24,940 bases of DNA from Sanchytrium tribonematis (lineage: Eukaryota; Sanchytriomycota; Sanchytriomycetes; Sanchytriales; Sanchytriaceae), in assembly GCA_018985235.1 (NCBI GenBank), contig JADGIG010000069.1:1-24940 (forward strand), written 5' to 3'. Under the pieces are notes generated by a model that saw nothing but the letters and a program-made list of their open reading frames with translations, ran no database searches and was not told the DNA's origin. Made by a program: the position numbers and the translations under genes. Shown here piece by piece: positions 9,828 to 17,745 of this stretch; the stretch's first letter is position 1, and each line of letters opens with the position of its first letter.

Positions 9828-10220
9828 TTATTTATTGATTTCTTTCATTTTAAATTCTAATAATTCACGCATTTCTCCACTAGATATGTCTAATGCAGAC
9901 TGATTCTCACTATTTAGAATCATTAAATCGGCTTCATGCTCCAATAAATACAAAACTATCTCAAAATGTTGATTCTGGACAGCAAACATCAGTGGCGTCC
10001 ATCCTAAATGATTTTGGTGATTGATTTGTGCCCAATGTTTAATAGAAGCATGATAACTAATTAATAATTTAGCAGATTCCAAAGATCCGATTTTAGAACA
10101 TAAAGATAAAGGCGTATAATCCATTCCTTGATAGTCTATCATCTCTTCAATTTTATCATCATCTATTAACTGTTTAATTTGATCTGTATTATTAGAGAGA
10201 ATCGCATCCACCCAATTCAT
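9828..10220 (-). CDS. Small ankyrin-repeat protein
   Basis: 130-aa cytosolic-type protein. Two clear ankyrin repeats are visible: about 35-66 (DYTPLSLCSKIGSLESAKLL) and about 73-104 (GWTPLMFAVQNQHFEIVLYL, then LEHEAD). Each has the TPL and LL signatures. Diverged flanking repeats lie at the N-terminus (AILSNNTDQIKQLID) and C-terminus (NQSALDISSGEMRELLEF). No membrane helix, catalytic domain or targeting signal is visible, so it is probably a protein-protein adaptor. It lies 43 bp upstream of the Mpv17-family start and 45 bp downstream of the dehydrogenase start, in a same-strand series. Its stop codon sits inside AATAAATAAA. Confidence 0.85.
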   Translation of the reverse strand: MNWVDAILSNNTDQIKQLIDDDKIEEMIDYQGMDYTPLSLCSKIGSLESAKLLISYHASIKHWAQINHQNHLGWTPLMFAVQNQHFEIVLYLLEHEADLMILNSENQSALDISSGEMRELLEFKMKEINK

Positions 10221-10265
10221 GTTTTGGTTGTTTTAGATTTAAATCATCAATTTATCGAATTCTTT

Positions 10266-11195
10266 TTATTTAAAATCATATTTGATGGTCATCTTTTCAC
10301 TCCATTCCCATAATTTATGAGCTAATTCCTCATTTTTAGCTAATGCATTCAATTCGCATTGTTTTGGAGATCCCCACATCTCAAAGAATGTATCTGGGCC
10401 ATAAAACCCATTCGGACTCACTTTATCACTTGTAGCAGCATATAAAGAGGGTAAAGCACCTTTATCAGCAGTTTGTGCGAATAAATAATTGAAACATTTG
10501 ACCATATAGTCCATAAATGAGCCAGATTTGACTGCAGGACCATTTGGGTTGTATGGGATATTGGTAGAAGTAAGGCCAGGATGACTAGAAGTCACAGTCA
10601 TGTTCAAATTGGCATTTTTAGATTTTTGTTGCAACATCAAAGAAAACCAAATATTTGCTAATTTGCTATTTGCATACGCAGTAAATGGCTTATAACCACC
10701 TTTTGCATAGTCCATATTATCAAAATCAATATTAGGACCAAGTCTAATGGCATTTGAAGAGACATTAACAATTCTAGCATTTTTAAGTAATTTTAATAAA
10801 TGACCAGTCAATGCAAAATGACCCAAATGATTTGTACCCATCTGCATTTCAAATCCGTCTTTTGTCTTTGTCAATTTAGGTGTAGTGGAAAGACCAGCAT
10901 TATTCACTAATATGTCAATTTTAGTTTCATTCTTCTTGATGAAATCGGCAAATTTCTGAACAGATGATAAATCACTCAAGTCTAATTGACCAAATACCAA
11001 ATTAGCTTTAGATACTTGCTTTTGCATTTCCTCAATGGCAGCTTTGGCTTTTTCTTCATTTCTACATGCCAAATATACTTTCGCATTCTTTCTAGCTAAT
11101 TCTAATGCAGTATGGTATCCTATACCAGAATTAGCACCTGTTACAATAGCCACTTTTCCATTTAAATCGGGAATATCATTAGCAGTCCATTTCAT
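10266..11195 (-). CDS. Short-chain dehydrogenase/reductase (retinol dehydrogenase-like)
   Basis: 309-aa classical Rossmann-fold SDR, NAD(P)(H)-dependent. Visible motifs are the cofactor loop TGANSGIG (19-26), the adenine-side Asp in LDLSDLSSV (about 71-79), NNAG (98-101), the catalytic NVSS serine region (144-147), YANSK (Y174, K178) and the PG motif (206-207). The basic residue after the second strand (CRNEEKA) suggests NADP preference. It resembles the RDH11-14/WWOX-like branch, common in fungi as unannotated oxidoreductases; the substrate cannot be read from sequence. No membrane anchor or signal is evident. The stop codon lies inside AATAAA (TTTATT at 10265-10270 on +). The 5' flank (11196-11296) faces away from the 5S gene. 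Confidence 0.93.
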   Translation of the reverse strand: MKWTANDIPDLNGKVAIVTGANSGIGYHTALELARKNAKVYLACRNEEKAKAAIEEMQKQVSKANLVFGQLDLSDLSSVQKFADFIKKNETKIDILVNNAGLSTTPKLTKTKDGFEMQMGTNHLGHFALTGHLLKLLKNARIVNVSSNAIRLGPNIDFDNMDYAKGGYKPFTAYANSKLANIWFSLMLQQKSKNANLNMTVTSSHPGLTSTNIPYNPNGPAVKSGSFMDYMVKCFNYLFAQTADKGALPSLYAATSDKVSPNGFYGPDTFFEMWGSPKQCELNALAKNEELAHKLWEWSEKMTIKYDFK

Positions 11196-11296
11196 ATTTC
11201 AATGTTGCAAACGGGGATTTCATTCAAACTTGACATTTTCAAATCACGAATAGCATTTGCCACGCTACGCCATTCACTCATCATCATAGATCAAAG

Positions 11297-11327
11297 AGAT
11301 CAAAATCACCAATTCCAATTCTAATCA
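11297..11327 (+). promoter_or_regulatory. Conserved 31-bp 5' flank of 5S rRNA (copy 1)
   Basis: Directly abuts the 5S gene and matches the corresponding stretch at 17715-17745 at 27 of 31 positions. Sequence further upstream does not match. It contains CACCAATT and CTAATCA. Conservation that stops at -31 suggests an external Pol III promoter element in addition to the internal ones. Confidence 0.5.
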
Positions 11328-11443
11328 GCTACGGCCATACACACCTGGAAACACCTGATCCTGTCAAATTTCAGAAGTTAAGCAGGTGCTGGCATGGTTA
11401 GTACTGCCATCGGAGACGGGGTGGGAATCCCATGTGCTGTAGC
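11328..11443 (+). rRNA. 5S ribosomal RNA (dispersed copy 1)
   Basis: Typical eukaryotic 5S rRNA of about 116-118 nt. The 5' end GCTACGGCCATAC and 3' end GTGCTGTAGC pair to form helix I. The internal control region has AGTTAAGCAGG and GGGTGGGAATCCCATG. TTTT follows at 11452-11455. The core is identical to the copy at 17746. The gene stands alone among protein-coding genes, so 5S genes are dispersed rather than confined to an rDNA array. Exact ends may shift by 1-2 nt. Confidence 0.95.
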
Positions 11444-11552
11444 TTCTGTCATTTTACCAATTGCTATAATTTCGTCTTCATATAATCAACGAATCAAATG
11501 GCCCGTTAAATTAATGACTGTTAAATTTAAAGAGAAACTCCCTACCTCGTCC

Positions 11553-11858
11553 ATGATTTACATTGTGTTCTCTTACGCTATCCCAGCTTTGTCTCCATTG
11601 ACTCCATTTAGCAACTGTGTCGTATGGCAAAGTCTATCTTGTCAAAATCAACTTCATTGTGAAACTGAAGCATTAGCTAATTGTAAGAGTATACACGGAG
11701 ATGATCTACAGCAGGAAAGCCCAGATAAAAACAAATTGGATAAGTGCAATGCTTTATGTGATGAAAATTGTCCTAAAGTTGAATATGATTGTTCAAAACA
11801 ATTTAGCACTGTAATTATTGATCGGGCTCCTGTTCGTGTTAAAAATCCAATAAATTGA
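11553..11858 (+). CDS. Small Cys-rich secreted protein, hypothetical
   Basis: About 101 aa from ATG 11553. The N-terminus MIYIVFSYAIPALSPL can serve as a signal peptide. Eight cysteines follow (SNC, LSC, LHC, ANC, DKC, ALC, ENC and YDC contexts), typical of a disulfide-rich extracellular protein. The open frame continues upstream into the 5S gene, which cannot be coding. The in-frame ATG at 11514 (MTVKFKEK) is an alternative start, 53 nt after a CCAAT at 11457-11461. I see no recognisable domain. AATAAA (11849-11854) ends 1 nt before the TGA stop. The next small Cys protein downstream (12447) may be a distant relative: same strand, similar size and Cys style. Confidence 0.6.
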   Translation: MIYIVFSYAIPALSPLTPFSNCVVWQSLSCQNQLHCETEALANCKSIHGDDLQQESPDKNKLDKCNALCDENCPKVEYDCSKQFSTVIIDRAPVRVKNPIN

Positions 11859-12446
11859 AAGTATCATAATTGGTTTTATTATACAACAAACACCGTGTTT
11901 TTTATTTAAATTTTTTGCGTCTTTCATTTATTAAAAATGTAACAATCACTGCAATCGTTACAGATATAAAAGTACACAAATCAATCATTTTACATGGTAT
12001 CTTTGTCTAACACAGATCCACTTGCTATAATTTTCATTACATGGCTGTAACAAATGCGTGTCAATATATGGAAACAGAAAAAGGGGAATTGAGAGCATCA
12101 TTGGATGAAATTGAATATTTGCATTAATTTAGAATTCGCAAACTATTAATGTATTTAAATAATCAAAATAGATATATGGCATGGCAAATGGCAAAGAAAT
12201 TGAGGGATCCAGAATTTTAATGAAGAGATTTGGAAGAAAAGAGGCAAAATTATGCAAAAAGACTTTTTAAGATATTACTTTGACGGAACAAAAGATGTTT
12301 AATAAATCAATACAACCAGTAACCACTCGGATGCACCGAATCTTGTCGTCTCTTTCTCCAATTCGCTCTCTTATCTGATTGGTTCAATTTGATTGGTCAA
12401 AATCAACGAATTTTGCCAGTTAAGCAATTTGCACAATAAATGCATC
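11859..12446. other. 588-bp gap with a decayed reading frame
   Basis: AT-rich spacer between two small secreted-protein genes. The only structure I see is a broken frame at 12041-12283 (listed separately), followed by a short open stretch in another frame to about 12378. Inverted CCAAT boxes (ATTGG at 12378-12382 and 12392-12396) lie upstream of the 12447 gene. No tRNA or repeat was seen. Confidence 0.5.
12041..12283 (+). pseudogene. Possible decayed ORF (charged, helical product)
   Basis: One frame stays protein-like across about 80 codons although three in-frame stops interrupt it. It reads MAVTNACQYMETEKGELRAS, later NNQNRYMAWQMAKKLRDPEF and then DLEEKRQNYAKRLF. Composition is Lys/Glu/Arg/Leu-rich, as in a coiled coil, unlike the surrounding spacer. 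No GT-AG intron of the 19-nt type fits at the interruptions. I do not recognise the family, and it could be chance. Confidence 0.25.
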
Positions 12447-12869
12447 ATGAGTTCATTATTCACTGTATTATATGCCATATCTTGTACTGATTCAATCGCA
12501 TTCACACAATGTCAATCTGCTTATAATCTCAAATTAGACACAGAATGTAATCAAAAATTGAATAGATGTTATGATTCTTGTGTCCAATTGGATATCACAT
12601 TGGCAGCAAATGAGAAAACATCTGCTCAATCTCAAACAGATGCGCATTGTTTAGCTGCTAATAGCTATAAACAACCCAGTTTACCATCTACTAATGACAC
12701 GACTGTATCAGCAACCCCATCAACAACATTTAATATCACTGATTATATTTCAAAAGTCAAAAATGATGGAAATATCCAAGATTCACTTAAAAAGTATTCT
12801 AAAAGTGATATCAGTGCGGGAAGTGGATTGAAGAATGTTCTATTGCTGGTAATTTTGTATTTTCAATAA
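12447..12869 (+). CDS. Small secreted, probably GPI-anchored protein
   Basis: 140 aa from the ATG at 12447; the longer open frame upstream begins only at a TTG. The N-terminus MSSLFTVLYAISCTDS is a plausible signal peptide. Cysteines fall in a CQSAYNLKLDTEC, NRCYDSC and AHC pattern. A Thr/Ser-rich stretch with NDT and NIT glycosylation sites follows. The C-terminus has a small-residue site (SAGSG, about 127-131) and a hydrophobic tail ending at VLLLVILYFQ, as in GPI-attachment signals. Probably a cell-wall or surface protein; function unknown. AATAAA overlaps the TAA stop and forms half of a 12-bp palindrome shared with the convergent LRR gene. Confidence 0.7.
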   Translation: MSSLFTVLYAISCTDSIAFTQCQSAYNLKLDTECNQKLNRCYDSCVQLDITLAANEKTSAQSQTDAHCLAANSYKQPSLPSTNDTTVSATPSTTFNITDYISKVKNDGNIQDSLKKYSKSDISAGSGLKNVLLLVILYFQ

Positions 12870-12876
12870 ATTTATT
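12865..12876. terminator. Palindromic bidirectional poly(A) signal AATAAATTTATT
   Basis: A perfect 12-bp palindrome in the 16-bp gap between two convergent stop codons gives AATAAA on each strand. On + it overlaps the stop of the 12447 gene. On - it lies about 10 nt after the TGA of the LRR gene. Confidence 0.65.
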
Positions 12877-12885
12877 GTGAATCAT

Positions 12886-14118
12886 TCATATTTGGCTTCC
12901 CAGCGTAGCTTGAGTTTGCCGTCTATTGAATTTACTAGGCACTTTAACAGACATCAATGTTCCCAAAGTATTCCGTCTACCATATTGTGATACTACTACT
13001 GGTGCTTTCACTAGTCTTTTAGCCACCAATAATCCCACGATAATGAAAACCAATAAAGCAACCACTAAATAGATCCAAATACTCGAGAATACATCAGACT
13101 GTGATGCATTTGCATCTATATTTGGACTATTGGTGATACTGGTAGACCATTTGGCAGTCAATTCACTTGATTTTGAGATATATGTGTATTTGGTGGTGAT
13201 CATTGGAAAAGTAGTCGTAGAAGTTTTATGCACTATGATGGGTCGTGTTTTAATGGTATAATTGGGCTGTTCATCAATTGAAGAATAGTCTTGAGTGTTT
13301 AAATTGAGAAACTCAGAAGTATTTTGAGAAATCTGTGAAATACTCCAAGTTGTATTTAAAGCATCTGTAGAGCTATTTGACAAGAAAGACAGTGTTGTAG
13401 CTGATGTAACAGTCTCATGAGTAGACTCTTGACTGGTCCATAAACTCATTTGTGTGGTTGATTCCTTGATTGGGTTTGTGATGCTTCCTCTGGTTGAAAT
13501 TGTTGTTTGCAAGCCTCTATAAGTGGTTGTCGTCAGCATATTTGTAGTAAATCGTGTTGAAATGGTCGTAATAAGGTCATAAACACACAATTGCTTGAGT
13601 GTGGCGGAAAGAGAAGATGGATTGACTTTGGCATGGCTCAAATCACAAGTATAGGGTGCAACAAACTTGGTAGTGGATGTAATAGATACTGCAGATATCT
13701 GTGTATATGAGATATCTAAAATAGTGGGACTATTAATGGATAAAGATCCAGAAATGAGTGTATTTGAAATATCCAAAACATTCAAATTGGTCACTACTGG
13801 CAAAGGCCCATCAATTTGAGTATTTTGAACATTAAGGGTTTTTAAAGTACCTGCTAATGTGGGTAATTGTCCTGTAATATTCGTATTTCCTTTTAAAATA
13901 ATGGTTTTAATAGCCACTAAACCACTCCATGTTAAACTAGTAATAGATCCAAATAATCCACTTTTAGACCAGTCAATTGTTTGAATATTGGTATTGAAGC
14001 ATGTGATGCCATATCCTCCATTACAGCAATTGGGTGCGAATGTACTGCTATACGTCGTATTCATTCCCAGTCCTTGAGCTAGCGCAATTGCTATTTTACA
14101 ATCCGATGTTTGTCCCAT
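12886..14118 (-). CDS. LRR / Ser-Thr stalk / single-TM surface protein
   Basis: 410-aa receptor-like protein. Its N-terminal LRR cap has C7, the pair C31-C32 and C40. Short plant-type LRRs with ISNTLISGSL and VQNTQIDGPL follow, then the C-cap YTCDLSHAKV...LCVYD (158-180). A Ser/Thr-rich stalk (about 181-345) carries IKTRPI at 289-294. One TM helix spans about 346-367. The basic cytosolic tail has KAPVVVSQYGRRNTLGTL (371-388) and RRQT. It is the closest paralogue of the 14253-15593 gene, with a 43-nt identical DNA block. Unlike 20221 and 21645 it has no visible signal peptide: it begins MGQTSDCKIAIALAQGL, although the shared promoter element lies only 59 nt upstream. Role in sensing or adhesion is inferred. 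Confidence 0.85.
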   Translation of the reverse strand: MGQTSDCKIAIALAQGLGMNTTYSSTFAPNCCNGGYGITCFNTNIQTIDWSKSGLFGSITSLTWSGLVAIKTIILKGNTNITGQLPTLAGTLKTLNVQNTQIDGPLPVVTNLNVLDISNTLISGSLSINSPTILDISYTQISAVSITSTTKFVAPYTCDLSHAKVNPSSLSATLKQLCVYDLITTISTRFTTNMLTTTTYRGLQTTISTRGSITNPIKESTTQMSLWTSQESTHETVTSATTLSFLSNSSTDALNTTWSISQISQNTSEFLNLNTQDYSSIDEQPNYTIKTRPIIVHKTSTTTFPMITTKYTYISKSSELTAKWSTSITNSPNIDANASQSDVFSSIWIYLVVALLVFIIVGLLVAKRLVKAPVVVSQYGRRNTLGTLMSVKVPSKFNRRQTQATLGSQI

Positions 14119-14176
14119 TGCTGACCCACGTCAAAAAGATGCCATCTTCTCAAAAGAGCACATTTAACGTATTCCA

Positions 14177-14201
14177 ATTGGCTCAAAAATTAGAATGTTC
14201 C
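14177..14201 (-). promoter_or_regulatory. Bipartite LRR promoter element (upstream of 14118)
   Basis: On the minus strand GGAACATTCTAAT is followed 7 nt later by CCAAT, ending 59 nt before the ATG. The same arrangement precedes the other short LRR genes. Downstream, GTGCTCTTTT resembles GTGCTATTTA before the 15593 start. Confidence 0.65.
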
Positions 14202-14252
14202 AAAAATCTTTCAAAAATTCCAAAACAAAAATCGTCAAAAGAATTCAATTTA

Positions 14253-15593
14253 TTAATTCAATAGATTCGAATGTGATGTTTCAACAGTCATTTGAGTCTG
14301 TCTCTTTGTAAATCGACTCATTCTTACAGTCATTAATGTCCCCAATGTATGTCTTCTACCATATTTAGATACGACAATCGGTGCTTTAATAAAGAATCTC
14401 GCTAATAATAATCCAATGACAATAAAGATTAATAAGACAATTAAGCCATAAATCCATAAACTAGCCAATAAATCAGAATTTGAACTAGTTTGACTATCTA
14501 TACTAGCATTTAATGTGCTTGTAAATGGATTAATTGGAATAAAATGAGATTGATTTGAACTTGAGAAAGAGAGATGTGTCACAAATGTAGAATATATAGG
14601 GCGTGTTTCTATAAACTGGTGTGATTCATTGGATAGTGAAGCAATGGATTCCAATTGATTTGTAGTTTCAAGGGATTTAGCATCAAATTGTTTTGTAGAA
14701 TAGACGAGTCCATTTAAAGTATCAGTGGATACTATAGTCATAGATGGGTGTTCTGTAGTGTCACTAGAAATGAAAGATACTTGAGAGATGCTTTGGGAGT
14801 CCTTGGAATCCATTTGTGTGTTTGAAGTTGCTTGACTCTGTGAATCTGATTTTAATTCTAAATGACTAGTTTGTCCTTGATATGTAGTTTGAGATGGTGT
14901 CTTGTTAGTAATTTGCAGTCCCGTTGTTGTTAATAATGAAACATCTGAATTTGCAAGCGAATTCTTGAGGGTACTTGAAGTGGTAGTTGATGCTTTGAAT
15001 AATCTAGTAATTGTAGCTGGATATGTGTTGATCAATGTCAATGGATCATAAATGCACAATTGCTTGATTATAGTTGACAATGAAGATGGATTTACTTGAG
15101 AATGACTCAAATCACAAATATAAGGTGCTACAAAGTTGCTAGTAGATGCAATTGATACACTAGATATCCCTGAATACGAGATATTCAACATATTTGGATT
15201 ATTAATGGATAAAGATCCAGAAATGAGTGTATTTGAAATATCTAAAATACTCAAATTGGTCACTACTGGTAAAGATCCACTAATTTGAGTATTTCTAATA
15301 TTCAAAGATGTCAATGCACTGGGTAATACTGGTAATGGTCCAGTAATATTCGTATTTCCTCCCAAATGAATAGATGTGATCCGACTCAATCCACTCCACG
15401 TCATACCATTTAATGAACCATTTAACAAACTAAATGACCAATCTAATGTCAATATGTTCCCTCTATCACAGGTTAATCCATATCCCCGTTTACAACAATT
15501 TGGAGTTGCTGAGAAACTATTTAAATTTGAATCACTCATTCCCAATCCCTGTGCTATAGCAATAATGATATTACAATCAGCAGTCTGGGGCAT
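14253..15593 (-). CDS. LRR / Ser-Thr stalk / single-TM surface protein
   Basis: 446-aa paralogue of the 12886-14118 gene with the same order of parts. The N-cap has C7, C33-C34 and C42. LRRs follow with LNIRNTQISGSLPV and ISNTLISGSL. The C-cap is YICDLSHSQV...LCIYD. A long Ser/Thr/Gln stalk (about 182-375) carries IETRPI (328-333). The TM helix is at about 378-399. The tail has KAPIVVSKYGRRHTLGTL (403-420) and KRQT. It begins MPQTADCNIIIAIAQGL with no classical signal peptide; upstream ATGs open only very short uORFs. AATAAA overlaps the stop (TTTATT at 14249-14254 on +). The GRRHT and KRQT sequences fit basophilic kinase sites, suggesting a phosphorylated tail; that is inference. Confidence 0.86.
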   Translation of the reverse strand: MPQTADCNIIIAIAQGLGMSDSNLNSFSATPNCCKRGYGLTCDRGNILTLDWSFSLLNGSLNGMTWSGLSRITSIHLGGNTNITGPLPVLPSALTSLNIRNTQISGSLPVVTNLSILDISNTLISGSLSINNPNMLNISYSGISSVSIASTSNFVAPYICDLSHSQVNPSSLSTIIKQLCIYDPLTLINTYPATITRLFKASTTTSSTLKNSLANSDVSLLTTTGLQITNKTPSQTTYQGQTSHLELKSDSQSQATSNTQMDSKDSQSISQVSFISSDTTEHPSMTIVSTDTLNGLVYSTKQFDAKSLETTNQLESIASLSNESHQFIETRPIYSTFVTHLSFSSSNQSHFIPINPFTSTLNASIDSQTSSNSDLLASLWIYGLIVLLIFIVIGLLLARFFIKAPIVVSKYGRRHTLGTLMTVRMSRFTKRQTQMTVETSHSNLLN

Positions 15594-15646
15594 CTCTTAA
15601 CAGCAATGGGGGGCCATCATTTTAAATAGCACATTTCAAGTATTTC

Positions 15647-15670
15647 ATTGGATCATCATTAGAATATTCC
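15647..15670 (-). promoter_or_regulatory. Bipartite LRR promoter element (upstream of 15593)
   Basis: On the minus strand GGAATATTCTAAT, a 6-nt spacer, then CCAAT ending 54 nt before the ATG. The GAAnnTTC core resembles a heat-shock-factor half pair. CCAAT is the NF-Y/HAP site. Confidence 0.65.
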
Positions 15671-15706
15671 ACGTTTCAAAGTTGAAAAATAATCAAGTCT
15701 CTTTTA

Positions 15707-17638
15707 TTACATTTTATCGTGTTTTAAGCATTCAATGATTTTTTTCTCATAATCATCAACTTTACTTTGCTGCTCTTGAATCAAAGTTTTGCACTCTTCT
15801 TTTAATTTGAAAATTTGTCGACAATATCTCATGTCATCTTCCGAATCCTCTCCAATAGTATGAGTTTCAATATCAATACTGTTATCAATTCGATTCACAT
15901 ATTTCACTTTGTTACGCACCGGCATTTTTGTATCCTTGGCATTTTTTCTTAGTCGTAATTCCACACTACTGTAAAAAACATATTTGGAATCTTCCATTAT
16001 TAACTGATTCTTGGGTTCAAAGCTGGTTTTTACATCTTCTCTTATGTCTCCATTTGCATCTAATAAAGACGGCATTGAAGTGGAAGGATCTCCAAAATGA
16101 ATATTTTGTGAAAAATCCAGATCTTTCAATGATCCAGTATAAATGGGTGATTTTAACATTTGGGGATGCTGTTGCAATATGTCAATCTCTTTACCACTAT
16201 ACAAACACGCATAATCAGTGCCATAACTGTTTTCATTGTCTAAACATGAGAAGGAAATGGCAATATTACATTTGTCAAACGCGTCCATTAGTTCATTTTC
16301 AATCTGATACTTCAATACACCAGATTCACATACATCAAACATGATACTCAATATTTTAGTGGGTCCCTTGTTTTTTTTAACGAAGTGCTTGATGAGGTTA
16401 AAGACCAAATCGTGTGTTTTTTGACCATCTTTGTCAAATGTAACAACTTCACCATCCTCACCATGTCCCTGAATAAATAATACATATTCCTGACATTCAT
16501 TCATTTCATCAAGTCGATACGTGATTCTTTTCTCTAATTTATCTAATTCCTTTTTATTTTTCGATTTAGAGTCTTCTTTTTGATCTGTAATTTGCCAAAA
16601 ATCACTAAATGGCATTTTGGCATCATTTCTGAGGATCTTAACAGATTCATCTAATTGATTATTAAATTGATTTGTCCCATCTTTATCATACAATGAAATG
16701 TAGCCATAATCAACTTTAATTGGCTGTAAAGTACGTCTAATACATTGAGAAATGGGTTTAAATTCATGATTAAATTCATTCATGCTTTCGAATTTACGAA
16801 ATTGATTCCAAATTGAACTTGTATTAAGATATGTATCACCAAATGACTCATGACTCATAATTAATCTAGATTTTAGTAGTTCTTTGATATCATCTTTTTT
16901 CTTCACATCAGAATATACAATATTTTTAGACACACAATTCAATAATTTGATCATGAATAAACAACCATCTTTTAATTGTTGTAGTAATATTTCATCAATT
17001 AATTGATTCAAGATATTCCAATACTCATATTTGGGTTTTCTTAAATGACTTTTAATGGATTTAGATAAATCTTGTTGAGGTATTTTATGGTCAGTCAATT
17101 TTTGAATATTATTGGATTCGACATACCATTTGGCAACTTGTTCAATAATGGATTCTCTAGTTGAATTTGAGGAATTGATTGACTTGTACTTTTTATGAAC
17201 TAAATGCATTACATCGTGAAATAATTTAATGGATGCTTTTGGATGATAATCCATGACATCATTGAATTTGCACATATCAGGATTTGATTTAAGATATCCT
17301 GATGCCTTGACTTTTAATTCACTATTCTCTAATAGTGATTTTTTAATAATTTTAATTTTGGCTTGCTTATCCTCAGATTTAACCCCTGAAATTGATCCCC
17401 AATTTTCATAATCGAAAACACTTTGAGGATAATTTCTATTAATGAAATGTAAATCAAAAATACTTTTAGAGATACTATAATAAGTACCAACAACGATATC
17501 ATCAGTGTTTGGCATGTCTTCTTCAAAAAATGCATCTGGCCATTTGAATTTATCATCAATGGATACATAGCTATAGTTTGAACGACTTAACAAATCTTTC
17601 AAGTTTAATTCGGCTGGGGTTGCGTGTGATTGATTCAT
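15707..17638 (-). CDS. Caspase-like (clan CD) protein with long N-terminal region
   Basis: 643 aa from the ATG at 17638. The frame is open up to 17665, but only via a GTG. The protease-like core has a catalytic His in FIQGHGEDG (about H392) after a hydrophobic strand, and a catalytic Cys in IMFDVCESG (about C437) after a second strand. This is the H-G...D-x-C-x-S-G layout of caspases and metacaspases. The first ~340 residues are unfamiliar and helical, with no LRR, death-fold or zinc-finger motif I can name. The segment after the core carries SCLDNENSYGTDYACLYSG. The C-terminus (about 590-640) is a charged coiled coil. It is longer than ordinary fungal metacaspases (about 350-450 aa). It is probably cytosolic; activity and target are unknown. 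AATAAA overlaps the stop. Confidence 0.75.
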   Translation of the reverse strand: MNQSHATPAELNLKDLLSRSNYSYVSIDDKFKWPDAFFEEDMPNTDDIVVGTYYSISKSIFDLHFINRNYPQSVFDYENWGSISGVKSEDKQAKIKIIKKSLLENSELKVKASGYLKSNPDMCKFNDVMDYHPKASIKLFHDVMHLVHKKYKSINSSNSTRESIIEQVAKWYVESNNIQKLTDHKIPQQDLSKSIKSHLRKPKYEYWNILNQLIDEILLQQLKDGCLFMIKLLNCVSKNIVYSDVKKKDDIKELLKSRLIMSHESFGDTYLNTSSIWNQFRKFESMNEFNHEFKPISQCIRRTLQPIKVDYGYISLYDKDGTNQFNNQLDESVKILRNDAKMPFSDFWQITDQKEDSKSKNKKELDKLEKRITYRLDEMNECQEYVLFIQGHGEDGEVVTFDKDGQKTHDLVFNLIKHFVKKNKGPTKILSIMFDVCESGVLKYQIENELMDAFDKCNIAISFSCLDNENSYGTDYACLYSGKEIDILQQHPQMLKSPIYTGSLKDLDFSQNIHFGDPSTSMPSLLDANGDIREDVKTSFEPKNQLIMEDSKYVFYSSVELRLRKNAKDTKMPVRNKVKYVNRIDNSIDIETHTIGEDSEDDMRYCRQIFKLKEECKTLIQEQQSKVDDYEKKIIECLKHDKM

Positions 17639-17714
17639 AGATAAAGATGGTAAGGAGTTGCCCACGAAGTTTGTTAGAAGGGGAAGTTTAATTTTGAGAA
17701 AGGCAATTTTAAAC

Positions 17715-17745
17715 AGATCAAATTCACCAATTTCATTGCTAATCA
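17715..17745 (+). promoter_or_regulatory. Conserved 31-bp 5' flank of 5S rRNA (copy 2)
   Basis: Matches 11297-11327 at 27 of 31 positions, including AGATCAAA, TCACCAATT and CTAATCA, and stops matching further upstream. It lies between the caspase-like gene start and the 5S gene. Confidence 0.5.

Noticed and set aside
11394-11552. 5' extension of the small Cys protein frame into the 5S gene (ATG at 11394)
   Set aside because: The first codons lie within the 5S rRNA, whose sequence is fixed by RNA function. A start at 11553 (or 11514) is more reasonable.
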